In this document: positions 33,601 through 46,447 of the stretch, in pieces
How the letters are laid out: each line of letters begins with the position of its first letter
Position numbering within the stretch: position 1 is the first letter of the stretch
DNA from: Nautilus pompilius
Lineage: Eukaryota > Mollusca > Cephalopoda > Nautilida > Nautilidae
Assembly (NCBI GenBank): GCA_018389105.1
Contig: JACATO010000132.1
Span: forward strand, 1,314,501-1,378,500
Reading direction: 5' to 3'
DNA: 64,000 bases
Notes under the pieces: generated by a model
Seen by the model: only the letters and a program-made list of their open reading frames with translations
Database searches by the model: none
Told to the model about the DNA's origin: nothing
Program-made: the position numbers and the translations under genes

Positions 33601-36289
33601 TTTTATTAAAGTCTTTTCTGCCTCATTTTTAGATTAGCATCAATGCCATTTTGCATGCTCATTTCAGATAGCCATTTTATTTTCACCCAACAATTTAACT
33701 TATTTATCAGTCTTTTTAATGGAGAGTTTAGACCAATACCTACTACAGGCTTGGAAATGCTAGCTGCTGATGTTTTATTATTTTTTTGTAAGGTATATAC
33801 AATGAAACTTTCTAAAATCATGCAATTATTAAACCACTCAATATTACAGGTCTCTGTTCTTCAAATTTTCTGACTGCAAACTGCCAGATTAACTAACAAC
33901 AGTCATATGATAAAAAGTGAAAATATCTTTAGAATCATTTTTTGGATAGAAATAAATAAAATGACACTCCCCAAAGGAACTGTATAAGACTGAAGGATGA
34001 CCAGACAAATTCTCCTTTGTTTCCAGATCTCAGCAACATGAAATCAGGTAAACAGCTCATTCTCCAGACCCATCACTAGCAAAGTATTTGTGATTTGCTC
34101 AGACTTCCATTATCCAGTGGTTGCTGCAAGAAGTAATGGAAAATAGAAGTCTTTAAACTTCTTTCAAAGATCCAACTATTCATGATGGGCATGTATGTAG
34201 TGCATGCCTGCTTTTAAAGAACTTTGGAATATGTTCAGGTAAAAAATATTTTTGTTTATTGTTTTCCAAGTGTACACTCTGTAATCAGAGTTGTGTTATG
34301 AAATCTGAATGAGAACATTGAAATCACATTCTGAAAATATCAATTTTAAATCTCTTAGCATCTTGGAATTTTTTTCTTTTTTCCAGAATTAATTTTTAGA
34401 AATGCTTAATTATAAAGGTCCAGAATGCATTTAAATACACACTAAATTGTCTGTCTTTGACACCACTACAATTTCTTTTTGTTAAGTAGTTTTCTTATGC
34501 TTTTGCAACTGACTACTTGTTCACATTCCTGACTAATGAAAGGTAGCATAGATTAGACAGCTCCATTTTAATTGAAAGAGTAAAGTTAAAAAGTTTTACT
34601 AAACTGCATGAAATTTACATAAAAAAGAATTATATTTTTACAAAATACTTTAAATATATAATTTTTTTGTTGTTGTTAAGACTCCCATTTTTTATAATGA
34701 TTTTTTAACAAAACACAAGTGGTTTGTACTTCTGGCAAAGCAATGTATGCAGTGTTTTTACATCTGTTCAACCAAAAATTATAGTTTTTTGTACTCAACT
34801 TTCTCTGTTCTTTTGATTTTCTGAAACATTCTTAATAATGAAAAGAAATGGTCTGCAACAAAAGTTGTCACTGTTCAACTTGTCTAGTTATGAGGTTTTG
34901 TAGTCAAAGACCTCTTTAGACCAGAAGAGAGAGAGTGGCACCATTTTTCCATGAGCTATTGTTGCTGTAAAGTCAGTTAAAACATATCTCCCCAAGGGCA
35001 ATTTACTAAAATACATGGTTTCGGCTTGACAGCCTGGCAATGAATTGCGTATCAAATAGCTATATCCTACATCGAACGTGTGTGTGTGTGTGTAAACCAC
35101 AGTATACAATGTAATCATGTGTACAAAACAGATGGAATATTTTCATTGTAGAATTCCTGTTTTCTCTGGGGCTGATAAGTGTTGAATATGAGTGTATCGT
35201 TGGATGATTACAAATACTGAAAATAACTAATGAAAATCAAAACAACCTCTCAGGGGTGTAGTCCAAGAGGATTGATGAGGAAGAGGCCAGCTTGAGTATG
35301 ATAGATGTCATTGGGGAAGCTATCTTATGAATTATATATACTGTTGTTAAAAATAATTCATTCGTGTTCCTTACTTGCCACCATTGTAGTTATAGTTATT
35401 TATTTTCTCTTTTGTTAGGCAAGAGTATTTTAAACAAACATCCTTTTAAGTACTAATTATAATTATTATTTTTAAAAAAATAAATCATCAGTATAAAGGC
35501 ATTTGGAAATTACCAACTACCTAACTCTTACAGAATAAGGAGATCATCATCATCATCAATTTTCAACCTGAAAGTAGCTTTGACTAAAAAAATTTTGCTA
35601 TAAAATAGGAACTGACCATTCATGTTTTCTGATATTACACTGTTGTATGTTTAATGCCACATGAATCATTTATACTATCATTATTTTCAATAGACTTAGT
35701 TAAAAGTAATAACGTTCATCTGTTGGAAAAATTAACAGCATTTGTTTGATAATAAGCATTTTAAAATTAAGAACATTTCAATATTTTACTTGAAAAGGTT
35801 CACAGAACGCCATGTTCTTGTATTGGTTCTTTCGGTTTTAACCAAATGCTTAAAATAAGTTGTGGCTTTTCTTATACATAGTCTTTTTAATACAGAATTC
35901 ATACCCAAGACTTCCGCTTATGAAAAGGCTTGAGATTTATTTCACACACACACATAAGTCACAGTTTTATGCAAAAAAGATAAAAATAAAGGCATCATTT
36001 ATAAAAATTTGTATAAATTTATAAAGTAATTCTTATTTTCTGAAGGGTTTGTTATTGAGATTTACTGCTTTCAGAAAAGCTTAGTCCCATTTTGATGTAA
36101 TTTTGATAAATGCACAATTTTTAAACTTTCTAAAAGATTTTATGCATGATTTTAAAGTATTTTATACAAATTTTCAACTGTTAAAAGACAACAATTTAAG
36201 TTTTCTAATGGCCACTTAGCAAATAAGCAAGTTTCTAAACAAAACCTGAGACAAATAAGCAAGGCTAAAACAATCTAATTTGTCTTCAT
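33601..36289. other. non-coding DNA, no gene seen
   Basis: Two opposing short ORFs at 33606-33873 are uninformative. A short (TG)n lies at about 35078-35093 and a (CAT)n at about 35543-35556. Nothing else was recognised. Confidence 0.45.
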
Positions 36290-36760
36290 CACTAAGCAGC
36301 CAGCCAAAGTACGTCTAGAGCCATTTTTATTTCATTATTTCCCAGCTCTTGCAATCGTTTTCAGATTTGGCCATCCAACTTAAAGTGCTGGTGAAACTGC
36401 ATGGGTAATTTGATTTTCAGTCTACATTATACGACTTACCACCATGTAAGGCTGTCGTGGTGTAAATGTTCATTGGAATTATGATAAATTGTTTTATGGG
36501 AATATTTTTCATAATTCTTTTTTTTTTTTTTTTTTTTTTTTCAATTTACCCTTTGGAAATCTGTTGGCATAGTATCATCACCTTCACCAGTAATCAAGCA
36601 CAAAAAATTTCCTTTTATTACATCGCATGCAGAAAGCTGTAATCACCAGCATTAGCAGGCAGTGAAATTAATAAAATTTGTCATCTTCTTTTAGTCATGC
36701 ATAAACACACGTGTAATGAATTTATAGTTTCACTGATTACTGGAAAAGAAGACAAGTAAA
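36290..36760. promoter_or_regulatory. candidate conserved non-coding elements flanking a poly-T run
   Basis: Two complex patches (36290-36480 and 36541-36760) are separated by a ~22-base poly-T. The words seen include GGGTAATTTGATTT, AGCTGTAATCACCAGCATTAG and GAAATTAATAAAA, i.e. dense TAAT/AATTA homeodomain cores. There are no ORFs and no repeat features. A regulatory role is inference. Confidence 0.3.
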
Positions 36761-38899
36761 GTGTGCATAGAAATTTTACAGTAAGTGCCTGCATATCTCC
36801 ATTCAGTATAAAGTACACATGACATTCATATAGAAAAGACAAATAATAGTTCCATATTTATTTACTCTTCTGGGTAAAACTATGTTCATTACTGCTTAAA
36901 CTTTTTCAGACTATAAAACTGGATTATGAGAAAAAATCCATTCAAAGTTAATGCAAAGTTTATCAACTGGCAATGAATAATTCAAGAATATTCATTAATA
37001 ATCTGATTACTTTATGAGAATACCATAAAATTCCTACACATAAAATAATCAAAATTTCTGAACATATTCTTGAATTATTTATGGCCAATTAAATGAAAAA
37101 ATTTTCTTGAAATGCAGAATCTTTACAAGATATTTTGGAAGAGTTACAAGGGTCTTTTCATAGATATTTCATAAGAAATCTGATGATAGTATTTAAAATA
37201 ATTCATGGCTTTCAATGTGTAAAATAGAACAATTTTTTTTTTTACTTCTTAACAAAAATAAAAACAAAGTTTTGTTAATAGAAATACCAAATTCCAACTC
37301 ACACATATTACAAAATATTGTTTCTTTTAGAACAGAATGGAATAAATGCCATTTGTAGTTTTTTGAAAGTGATGGTTTAAAATTATGCAAGTACATTCAT
37401 TACTCAGGAGGATTTCTATAAAAGTTGGCCTAATAACATAATTGAATGACATTAAAATATTTTAATTTACAGAACTTGTAGATTTTTGGATCCCAAATGA
37501 AGATTGCACTTTATGATTTATATCTTGCTCTGGCACATGTATACATACACCTCACGTACTGTATATGCATAGTGCAGTGTTGGCAAGCTGTTGACAAATC
37601 TCTGCTATAACACTACAGCTAGTGAAGGAAAATAAAAGCTGTTTTATCTTCAAAAAGCTCATGTCAACTTTGCTGTATAGAAACAGGCATCATCATTACC
37701 CTGCTAAAGAGGACGGAGAACCGAGTACAGAATACTATCTATATACTGCTAGAACAACTGGTTGACTACAAAAAAAAAAAAAAAAATAGTCAAAGCAGGT
37801 CCTACTACTACTAAATTGTCATACTGTTTATTTTAGCTGACTGATAAATCCTCTACATGGACAGTGGTTAGTAAACCAAATGCTACCATGAACAAATGAT
37901 AATTGTGTTTGTGATTTGTCTGAAAAAATTTCATTGGTACAAAATCTGCAATTTTGAGCATTCTATGAAAATTATGCTGGACACATTGACAATCTTGTGA
38001 GTTGCAACAATTCTTTGTGAAAAGCTTCCATCAAGCACACCAAGAATATAGTCGTCATTTGCTTGTTTTAGTCTTGGCGTATTAACACTTTGAGTTAGCT
38101 TTTAAACAACATTTATTTTATAGGAAATCATTCACACTTTCTATGTACAAAAAATATAGCAACTAATGACTTCATAAAATTGTATTTAACTCTTGTAAAA
38201 TGCATTTAAGATGTGACAACAACATCTATTTTTTTCAACAATGAATGTGAATCATTCTTTGAAAAGGGTGCTGCAATTTTTAAAATGATCTCTTGTGTAC
38301 TATTAGCATGTGATGAAGCTGATTTCATTAAAGTTATTTAAATGTTTATAAAGTTTATTAATAATAAATTACATTCTTCTTTGATATTGTGTTGTGGAAA
38401 GTGGATGATAGAAATCGTCTAAACATGGAGCAACATTACTTTTTAAATCGATAATGAATGGTGAAAATTATTTTTGTTCCACACAGAGCAGTTATCTTGT
38501 GTATTTCTGTATTTAAAAAAAAAATTGTAATTCTGGTTAATTGTTTTAATTAATTGGAGCAACCATGGCTTTCAAATCTTCCTAAAACAGACAGATTATG
38601 GGACAACAAAAAGAAAAAAAAAACTAGATGAAAGTACCATTGAAATGACCCCTAAATTATTGACCCTTTACCACAAAAGAGTATTTACTGGATGGCCTTT
38701 TTATTGCTAAGTATCATATAATGTTTGGTTGGCATAACCACCAGATATCTACCTTCATACTATACCTCATTTCCCACTGCTATGGTTCTGTTCTTTAGCA
38801 CTTTTCTTTTGTTCATTTATATTAACTTCTTTTCCAGTCTGGCAGTCATGAAATCCTTAATATGCCTTGCAGCGTGGTAACAATGCATTCCTTTACCAA
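36761..38899. other. AT-rich non-coding DNA
   Basis: No gene or transposon features. A complex patch at 37480-37760 ends in a poly-A run (about 37772-37786), which could mark an old retroposed tail, but no body was recognised. Confidence 0.45.
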
Positions 38900-39480
38900 A
38901 AGAAAGACATTCTGCCGATCCAATTCTTCTGGCAATTCTTCAAGTTGCAAAGATGCAATTAAGAAAACACCGGCAAGTTCATTAGACTCATAATTCTGAT
39001 CAGTCTACCAAGAGACTTTACTGAACCGTGGACTCTGGAGGCCATAAAGTGGAGTTCCGTTCTCCAGAGGAGCATATAAACTTTCTAAACAGATTCGATG
39101 ACAATGCTGACAAATTTCATTTTTTTCCTTTGCCTTGTTCACTGATGTCTTTATTGCATTGCTGGCAGACGACGGTACTGGCTGTGTTAATTACTGCAGC
39201 GAGATGCAGCCAATTAATTACCTAAGGGGGCTCAGAGGTTCATTATTATGGCTGCTCTGAACTTCCATACATTTGACCGGGCAAAAGTTAACTTCAAAGG
39301 TTTCATGTGAGATTAGTACGATGTGGTGAACCTCAGACAGCACAGGAGCTAATTCTGAAATTAATTTTACATTGCAGCGATCTAAGGTTATAAAATCTGC
39401 CATAATATTAATTTCAAACTCACTTGTTAAAAGGATGAATAATGTCAGAATGTTAACAAGTTTTGCCACATGGCTTCATT
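38900..39480. promoter_or_regulatory. candidate conserved non-coding element (strongest in window)
   Basis: About 580 bp of high-complexity, comparatively GC-rich sequence with no repeat signature and only short chance ORFs on both strands. Homeodomain-type words are clustered: GTTAATTACTGCAG, CCAATTAATTACC, GAAATTAATTTTAC and ATATTAATTTC, alternating with GCAGCGAGATGCAG. Such alternation of AT-rich homeobox cores and GC-rich spacers is typical of developmental enhancers. Function is not shown by sequence alone. Confidence 0.4.
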
Positions 39481-40589
39481 TTCTGAATGGTTTAATTGAT
39501 AGAAACATATAAAACATAAATGCTGAATGGCATCAAGTACACATGAAAGAAAAGAATACAAGCTGTCTGCATGCTCCATGTTGATCATTCTGCCCCCTGG
39601 TGAGGGGAAATATCAAAATTCTTTAATACCAAATATTCTGAATATAACATTTTGAAAAATCTTGGTTTATAAGTAATTTTATAGAAGATTGTGACATTCA
39701 TTAAGTCTGTGTATTTGTGTTCTACAAATTGCATTTTATATTATGTTGCAAATTATCGGAAATTAGTGTTTAAAAATACGCTGTTATGTTAAGCAGACAT
39801 GAAGGATAATGTTTTCTCTAATTTACACAGTTGTTTAAATTAACTTCCTCACAATAATTTTACACTAATTACAAGACTAAAATACAGTATGTCAGTAGCC
39901 TTTACTACTACCACCTAAAATAAATAAATAAATAAACTTTTTAGAACAACAGGTACCACTGACACTTCCTATGATCATTTATTACAAAGGGAATGTATCT
40001 GTTTTTGTTTGCAATTGAAAAACCCTCCAAAAACAACAGGAAGTTATGATTTTTTTTTAAAATTATCAATAATGGCAGCAAATTACATTTCTAAAAATAG
40101 GATTTTTTTTCACTAGTAAATTACTAGGTTACTGGTAATTGACAGGAGTAGCAGGCACTAACTAGATGTCTCAACTCTCTTTAACAACCCATATTTAAAA
40201 GAGTTTTCTATCGGTTGTGATATTTAAAAAAAGAAAGAATTTATATAAATTTATTTTAGCATATTGAAATATTCATTCAGTGTAAATTTAGCATCATATT
40301 CTAGTGAATTTGTAACAAACTTTAGAAGCTTGGATCAACAGTAGTTCATATACACAGATAGTTGGTAAGGCTGTTTACACTTTAAATGGTGATATACACG
40401 AGAGAGATTTAGATTTATCGTTGCTTCAAAATGCTAAGAATAAATATTATTTTGTTTGTCTGATGTGTGTAACTACACTTGAGCAAGTATTTACATATTT
40501 GTTTAGTACTGTACATGGTTCAGACATTTTTACTCCTATTTAGCCTGGAGCATGTTCCTCTCATTTTTAATTTTTAGCTCTTGTTGTTG
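39481..40589. other. AT-rich non-coding DNA
   Basis: A short (AAAT)n tract at about 39917-39936. No protein motif or transposon end. Confidence 0.5.
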
Positions 40590-40815
40590 TTGTTTCATAT
40601 GCAGACAACTGACCGAAGGTGAAAGTGTTCTGATTTATGTGTGGGAAATGTGTAATGTTCTGGTCTCTAATACCTATGTACAAACAGACGACCAAAGACC
40701 ACTTGGAAATGGTACCTGAGCAGTCAGAACAGGGAAGGCTTGCAGAGCTGGTGCAAAAGAGAGAAAAACATGGCCAAGACCTGCCAACCAATGATAACAG
40801 TGCATTGCACTAACT
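40590..40815 (+). repeat. possible 3' end of a non-LTR retrotransposon
   Basis: In a plus-strand frame near 40686 the translation gives NRRPKTTWKWYL followed by NREGLQSW. This resembles the R.RPK.TWRR..E.......W tail seen after the reverse transcriptase of RTE/CR1-like ORFs. The match is short and interrupted, so this is a weak call. Confidence 0.3.
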
Positions 40816-43283
40816 CTCCACCTTATATTTTAATAATTAAGTAACTTTTAATTTATTATTATTATTTTGATCAACAAAGTGCATAATTTTTACTTCACAC
40901 TTTTTGAAGTTTTAGAATATACTGCATAAATTTATTTGCAGACTTATTGTGACAACACAAAATTTGCAGTAAATTACTTGGCAGCCTAAAGGTTAACCTG
41001 CTGGGTCAGTGCAATTAAAGCTAGCTAGGTAGGTAAAATAAACCCATATTTACTCAAAATGCTATCAAAAACTACAGATTAATAAGAAAAAGTAAGGTAT
41101 TTTTCCTCAAAATATTTTTTATTTTTGCATTTAATTTGTACAGTTTTACTCGATTAATTATCAATAAAGAAAAAAACGGAAATCATTGCTCGCATCTGGA
41201 ACGTGTGTTTTAGAATAATGTCTTCCAAGAATCATCTGGCCTGTTTTTGTCGTACAGTATATTCTATCTCCAAGCCCTATTTCAGATTAAATGAAGGGGA
41301 AAAGAAAAAAGCTAATTTAGAAAATGGCTTCTCATAGCATTGATGAGAAAACAGTGAATAAAATGGTTATCTGCTGCTAGCCCACTCAGACATGAAAACA
41401 GTTTTAGAAAAAGTTAGAATGTGAAAAAACTGAATTGTTTGAATAGTGCTCAAAACAACATCATTTAGTCATTTGTGGCAGGGTGAGGTGGAGTGGGGGG
41501 AACAAACCAACAAAACTGCTGGAAAGATAAAGTCTGGATTGAGAGTAAGAATGAACATTTTAGTCAGACTAAAGGATGTCAAGTCACTCTGATTCAGGAC
41601 TATATGTTTACAGTTAATATCTAAGTCTGTCTTATGCAAGATATGTACAGTATGCATCATCAATGCTAATTAGGTATTAAAAAAAACACGTGTACAGTAC
41701 AAAAACATCAAAAAGGACAGAGAGAAGTGATATTTGAGTTCTCATTATCCTGTGGTAAAGTTTCAGTAGCTGTATGTCAGTCTTAATTGTTTCGATGAAC
41801 TCTAAAATACACAATTTCTTCTACAGAAACCCCTCTTCCTGTCAATGCTTTCTTTCTCCATGATAAACTATGGACAAACTCTACTTTTTCCCAACTTTTC
41901 CTTTGTTCCTCTATCTGGAAAAAAAAGAATTTTTTTTAAAATCATCATTCAGTTTCTTCCCCAAAAAAGAATAGCCAAACTAATGTATTTGCTGCAATGA
42001 AACATTGCAGAATAATTTATTTCTATTTCTCCATTTTAACAAATTTATTTATATCACCATACAACAAGAGTAAGAAACTAAGTTTTTGTTTCACATGACG
42101 AGATTTCTAATTTGAGCAATTTATTATTTGCTTGAATTTCATGGAAAATATAAGAACAAACAACAACTATTTGTTTATCTTAAAGAATAAGGATAATTTT
42201 CTGCTTATAATTTTTATATATAGATATTGGAGAAACAGAAATATACAATAATTGATTGATTATCTGAAATAATGAGGAAATTAAAAACTTTAATAAAATT
42301 GTTTTAATATGTAATTATTAAAATTATCCACATCTATCACTACATATGCATGTTTATTAGTCTTTTTATTTATCACTTAAACTATTTAATAAATCCCTTC
42401 CATAGTAATTTTTTTTTATATTATGTTCACACTAGTGCTCTTTATTTGATGTAAAATATAACACTTATTTAAAATAGTTTTATTTGTAATTAGAATTAAC
42501 AAAATATTTTGTAAATGTTTTCTTGGATTTTCAGCTTTTAATAAATAACAGCATTTATAAGTGCTAAAATTAGTTCTAGGTTTGTTCTTCCTATCTTTAA
42601 ATGAATCAGATAACCATTTAAATTTTAAAACTAAACTCGCATGTCTAGTCATTTTATTTATTAATTAATAATAGTAATAAATTTCATGAGTTGCCTCCCT
42701 TTGTCTATTATACTTTGTCTTACAACTTCTGTAGATACACATGTATATTATACGGACTGACTACATCGTGTAGTAGTCATGATTTAGTTAAGGCAATCAG
42801 ACATTATATCTCATGGTATTAGTAAGATAAAAGTAGATGAGGTACTTTTGAAAAAATTATGAAAGGGAAAAAAAATTGAAAAGAAGATTATTTACTCTTG
42901 TGAATTTTGAATGGGGGAATAATATTTGTTGGATTTTTGATGACGTTGAGAAATACAGTAGACAAAAGAAACTGTAGGAACATTATAGTTGATTGACAAA
43001 AATTATTTTATTACCAAGTAGAGGATAAATAATGGTAGCTTCATCATTATACCAAAGAGAAATTATGCATATCATTGAAGCTGATATGTATTATAATATC
43101 ATTCACTGACATTTTATTTTTCCTGTAGAAAAAAGTCAAGAGAGGAAAGTGGGTTTTGTGGTTATATAAAGTTGTATTATGTGAGTAAATCTAGAAGACT
43201 GTAATAAAATAAATAGATAAATAAATAAATAAGACTGCTCACCAAAAACAACTACAACAACAGGTAATATAGTAGGGAAGACC
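40816..43283. other. AT-rich non-coding DNA, no gene seen
   Basis: A complex patch lies at 41180-41420 and A/T-rich low-complexity sequence elsewhere, including (AAAT)n at about 43207-43230. No mobile-element end was recognised. Confidence 0.45.
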
Positions 43284-43425
43284 AGGGGTAAGTTATTACA
43301 GCATCAGTGATTCCTAATTAAATGTATAGATGAGGTATAATTGATGTTATATATTTTTAACCCTTTGATGATCAATTCTTTGTACATTTAATTAGGAATT
43401 ACTGGTGCTGTAACAATTTACCTCT
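43284..43425. mobile_element. palindromic MITE, 142 bp
   Basis: The left arm AGGGGTAAGTTATTACAGCA continues for ~43 bases. The right arm read on the opposite strand, AGAGGTAAATTGTTACAGCA, matches with about five mismatches. The arms enclose ~56 bp that are themselves partly complementary, so the whole unit folds into one long hairpin. No ORF. No clear target duplication. The family is unknown. Confidence 0.75.
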
Positions 43426-44094
43426 ATAATAATCTTTCTTTTTCCCTTCCTGCATAACTGATAAAAAAGCATTTTAGAGCTAGTGCATTGTACTTTGTTT
43501 ATTCTACTCGACAGATGTTGAAAATAGCATTAACAAAGCTACAATCTTTTTAAAAAATGTAATTACACAATTTAAAGTGAAGCATGTCACAGGTGTAAAA
43601 CATTAATATTGATTTTCATTACTTAGCAGAGTCGGGGTGCAGGTACTTAGACTTAAACCATACCATTGTTAGTAGTTTCTTCTAGCCATTGTACCGAATT
43701 AGAAGTTGGTATGTGAAGAAATGATAATAGAATAAAATCAAGCAAATGGAATTACCCTTGAAAATCAAAAAATTAAACTAATGAAAATGTACAAAGATGG
43801 CTTGCTTGAACAATGTGATTTATTTATTCACAATGAAATAATTGGTTAAAATTAAGGCCATAATCATCTTATAAAAGGATAAATTATTTCTTCTGTATTT
43901 GAAGATATATGCATGTAATTGAATTTTTATGTAGCCTATTTTCATTTTCTAAAGTAATAAAAGTTGGAGGAATATTCTAGATATAAAGTGTAATGGTTGT
44001 GCTTTATAAATAACATCTTTAGCAATCTTATTAGTTGATGGAGATGCACTGAGAACATTATGGTTCTAACTATGGGAAATTTAATATATTAATA
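43426..44094. other. AT-rich non-coding DNA
   Basis: Nothing recognised between the palindromic MITE and the second composite unit. Confidence 0.5.
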
Positions 44095-44630
44095 CAGTCG
44101 ACCCCTGCGTAATCACGGTTCGGCATTCGCGGGCCCGGTTATTCACTGAGTTTTCCTTAGAACCTAACTAATAATTGTTCGTGGAAACCCCCGCATATTC
44201 GCGGAATCGCAAATATCTTCTGCAATTTTTTTACGGCTTTTTTCGTGGCAATATATATTTTTTCACGCTTTTTAATGCTAAATTATTAATAACAATATAA
44301 TTTACTAATTTTGTAATATAAATACTAACATAAATTCAGCAAAATATCAATATAAAATAAACGCTATTGGCTGGATGTTTGAAAGTAGCCAATCAGAGAG
44401 CGTTATTCATTTCTCCTTGCCGCATCATCCCAGTTTACCGCGTGTAGCTATCTTGAGTGTTTCTCTGAGTGTTGTATTTTTTATTAAATTATTATTATAT
44501 ATTTACTTATATTTTACGTTATATTTTGCCGTTTATAGGCATTTTTATGGACCACGTCCAATATTCACAGTTTTTCACTCTTCGCGGGTGCTCTAGGAAT
44601 GTAACCCCTGCAAATACCGGGGGACAACTG
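44095..44630 (-). mobile_element. Tigger-like MITE, 536 bp, copy B
   Basis: TA-flanked (44093-44094 and 44631-44632). Reverse orientation relative to copy A and nearly identical to it, except for about 16 extra bases (GGGCCCGGTTATTCACTGAG region near 44130) that copy A lacks. Outside the outer TIR the two copies have unrelated flanks, so that boundary is a true transposon end. Confidence 0.85.
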
Positions 44631-44708
44631 TATTGCCTTAATTGTTAGGTGGTTTTATGGAAACAAACTCTGTATTTGTATCTTTTAGGAAAAAACAATA
44701 CATAAATA
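44631..44708. other. 78 bp linker, copy B
   Basis: Inverse of 19661-19738 with very few changes. Confidence 0.85.
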
Positions 44709-46447
44709 ACACTGGTCAACAAGTATTTTTCATCAAGCATATGTCAAGGTGTATTTAGTGTAGTTTTTAATGCTGATTTCAAATATAAAATTAGTTTTTT
44801 GACATCACGTACATTTTTCAAGAGAAAGTTTTTTGGTTTTAGCTCATGCATTATATAGAAATTCCAATTAATGACGTGTATGCATGTATTTCATTTACAT
44901 CATGGAAACATACCTTTAAAATAAACTACATTATTCATTGCTGCATAGTTCAGATGCAATATTTCATCATCTTAAATTAACCAATCAAGTTTTGTCTGAT
45001 GAAATAGGTATTTCAACATCTCAAATTGTCCAGTCATAATTGGTCTGTTGAAATATTTCATCATCTCAAATTCAATATAAGTATAACCGTTTGTATCTAT
45101 TTCCTTACTTGTTTTACAGTGTTAACAATGTCAAGACAGTGTAGAAATCCTCCTGATGTGTTTTGTTATGTCTGTGGACAATTTATTGTGAAAGCTCAAA
45201 AACGTACAATAACACCAGAGATCAAGATGATTTATAAGCTATAGATGTTTTTTTTTATTAAAAGCTGTACTTCTCCATAATGGTAATTTGAAGCCCTCCA
45301 TCCCTATTGCACACTCCATTCATCTTCATGAATCATATGAGAATATGGAACTTTTACTTCATGCCATTGCCTATGAAAGATACTCACGGAAAATATGTGG
45401 AGATTTAAAAGTCATTGGAATGTTAATGGGAATGCAGTCAGGTTTCACAAAATACTGTTGTTTCTTGTGTCTATGGGATAGTCGGGCAACTGACAGACAT
45501 TATTCAGAATCAAACTGGCAGACAAGAACATCATACCAGCCAGGACTGTCTAGCGTCAAGATACACCTCTTGTAGATCCATGTAATGTCCTATTGCCTCC
45601 TTTGCACATAAAGCTTGGACTGATGAAACAATTTGTAAAGACACTAGGGAAGAGAAATTCCAGAAGGTTTGAGTATATTGTAGAAAAGTTTCCCAAAATC
45701 ACACAGGCAAAGTTGAAAGAGGGTATCTTTGTTGGACCCCAAATTAGAGAAGTACTCAAAGATGTCAACTTCAAGACAACACTGGATGAACTGGAACTGC
45801 CTGCCTGGAATGCTTTCAATTGGATCTGTGAGAATTTCTTGGGCAACAAGAAGGCAATGGACTACAAGGATGGCATCAAGAATCTTCTGAAATGTTACTC
45901 AGCAATGGGTTGTCGCATGTCACTGAAAGTTCACTTCTCGGACTCCCATCTGGATTTCTTTGCAGATAACCTTGGAGCAGTGTCTGATGAACATGGTGAA
46001 ATATTTCACCAGGACATTAGTGCTATGAAGAAATGGTACCAAGGCTTCTGGAATGACAGTATGCTGGCTGACTACTGCTGGACACTTTACCATGATCAAC
46101 CAGATCAGGAACACCGCAGGAAATCTAAATCACAATGTTTCTAACTCTGTTGTTCTAACTTTGTCTGTTTTGTCTGACCCATTTTTTGTGTATTCACTCT
46201 TTGTAGTATGATAGTGATGATTTTTAACTCATAAATTCATTTACTTTCTAAAAATAGTATGTCCTTATTTATTACGTTAATGATTTCATATATACAAATA
46301 TGTAAATATTTGCATGTATCTACTGAAAAACTGATACGTGCTGCATACAAATGGAGTGAAAATTTTAAATCAGCATGAAAAATTAGTCTAAAAAAGTTGG
46401 TTTGCATTCATAATGAGTATAATACATTTAATTTTGTTGATCAGTGT
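44709..46447 (+). mobile_element. 1.73 kb TIR element, copy B
   Basis: Left TIR ACACTGGTCAACAA, right TIR with one change (ACACTGATCAACAA on the opposite strand). TA precedes the left end; at the right the adjacent dinucleotide is AA, so the possible TA duplication is not intact here. It is nearly identical to copy A throughout, in inverse orientation about 24 kb away. Unlike copy A it has no MITE fragment outside the distal TIR; the flank is unrelated AT-rich DNA. Confidence 0.8.
45128..46144 (+). pseudogene. intronless transposase-like ORF, internally deleted, copy B
   Basis: Same three-piece structure as copy A: finger-like start at ATG 45128 (MSRQCRNPPDVF), stop after IYKL, resumption at about 45256 (KAVLLHNGN, in frame to 45575), frameshift, and a 183-codon C-terminal piece (45593-46144) ending QEHRRKSKSQCF. 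Differences from copy A include Ile for Val in AHSIHLHES and Pro for Ala in DELELPAWN. Sharing both the deletion junction and the frameshift shows that neither copy derives independently from an active parent. They come from one already-dead unit, by duplication or by trans-mobilisation. Confidence 0.7.

Noticed and set aside
37480..37790. Poly-A at 37772-37786 as a processed pseudogene tail
   Set aside because: No recognisable coding sequence or target duplication upstream.
39028..39225. 65-codon ORF in the 39 kb island considered as a conserved exon
   Set aside because: No splice-site-bounded open frame with a known domain; the sequence character fits non-coding regulatory DNA better.
44375..44596. 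73-codon plus-strand ORF inside MITE copy B
   Set aside because: MITE interior; Phe/Tyr/Leu-rich chance frame with no motif, and the reverse of the non-coding copy A sequence.
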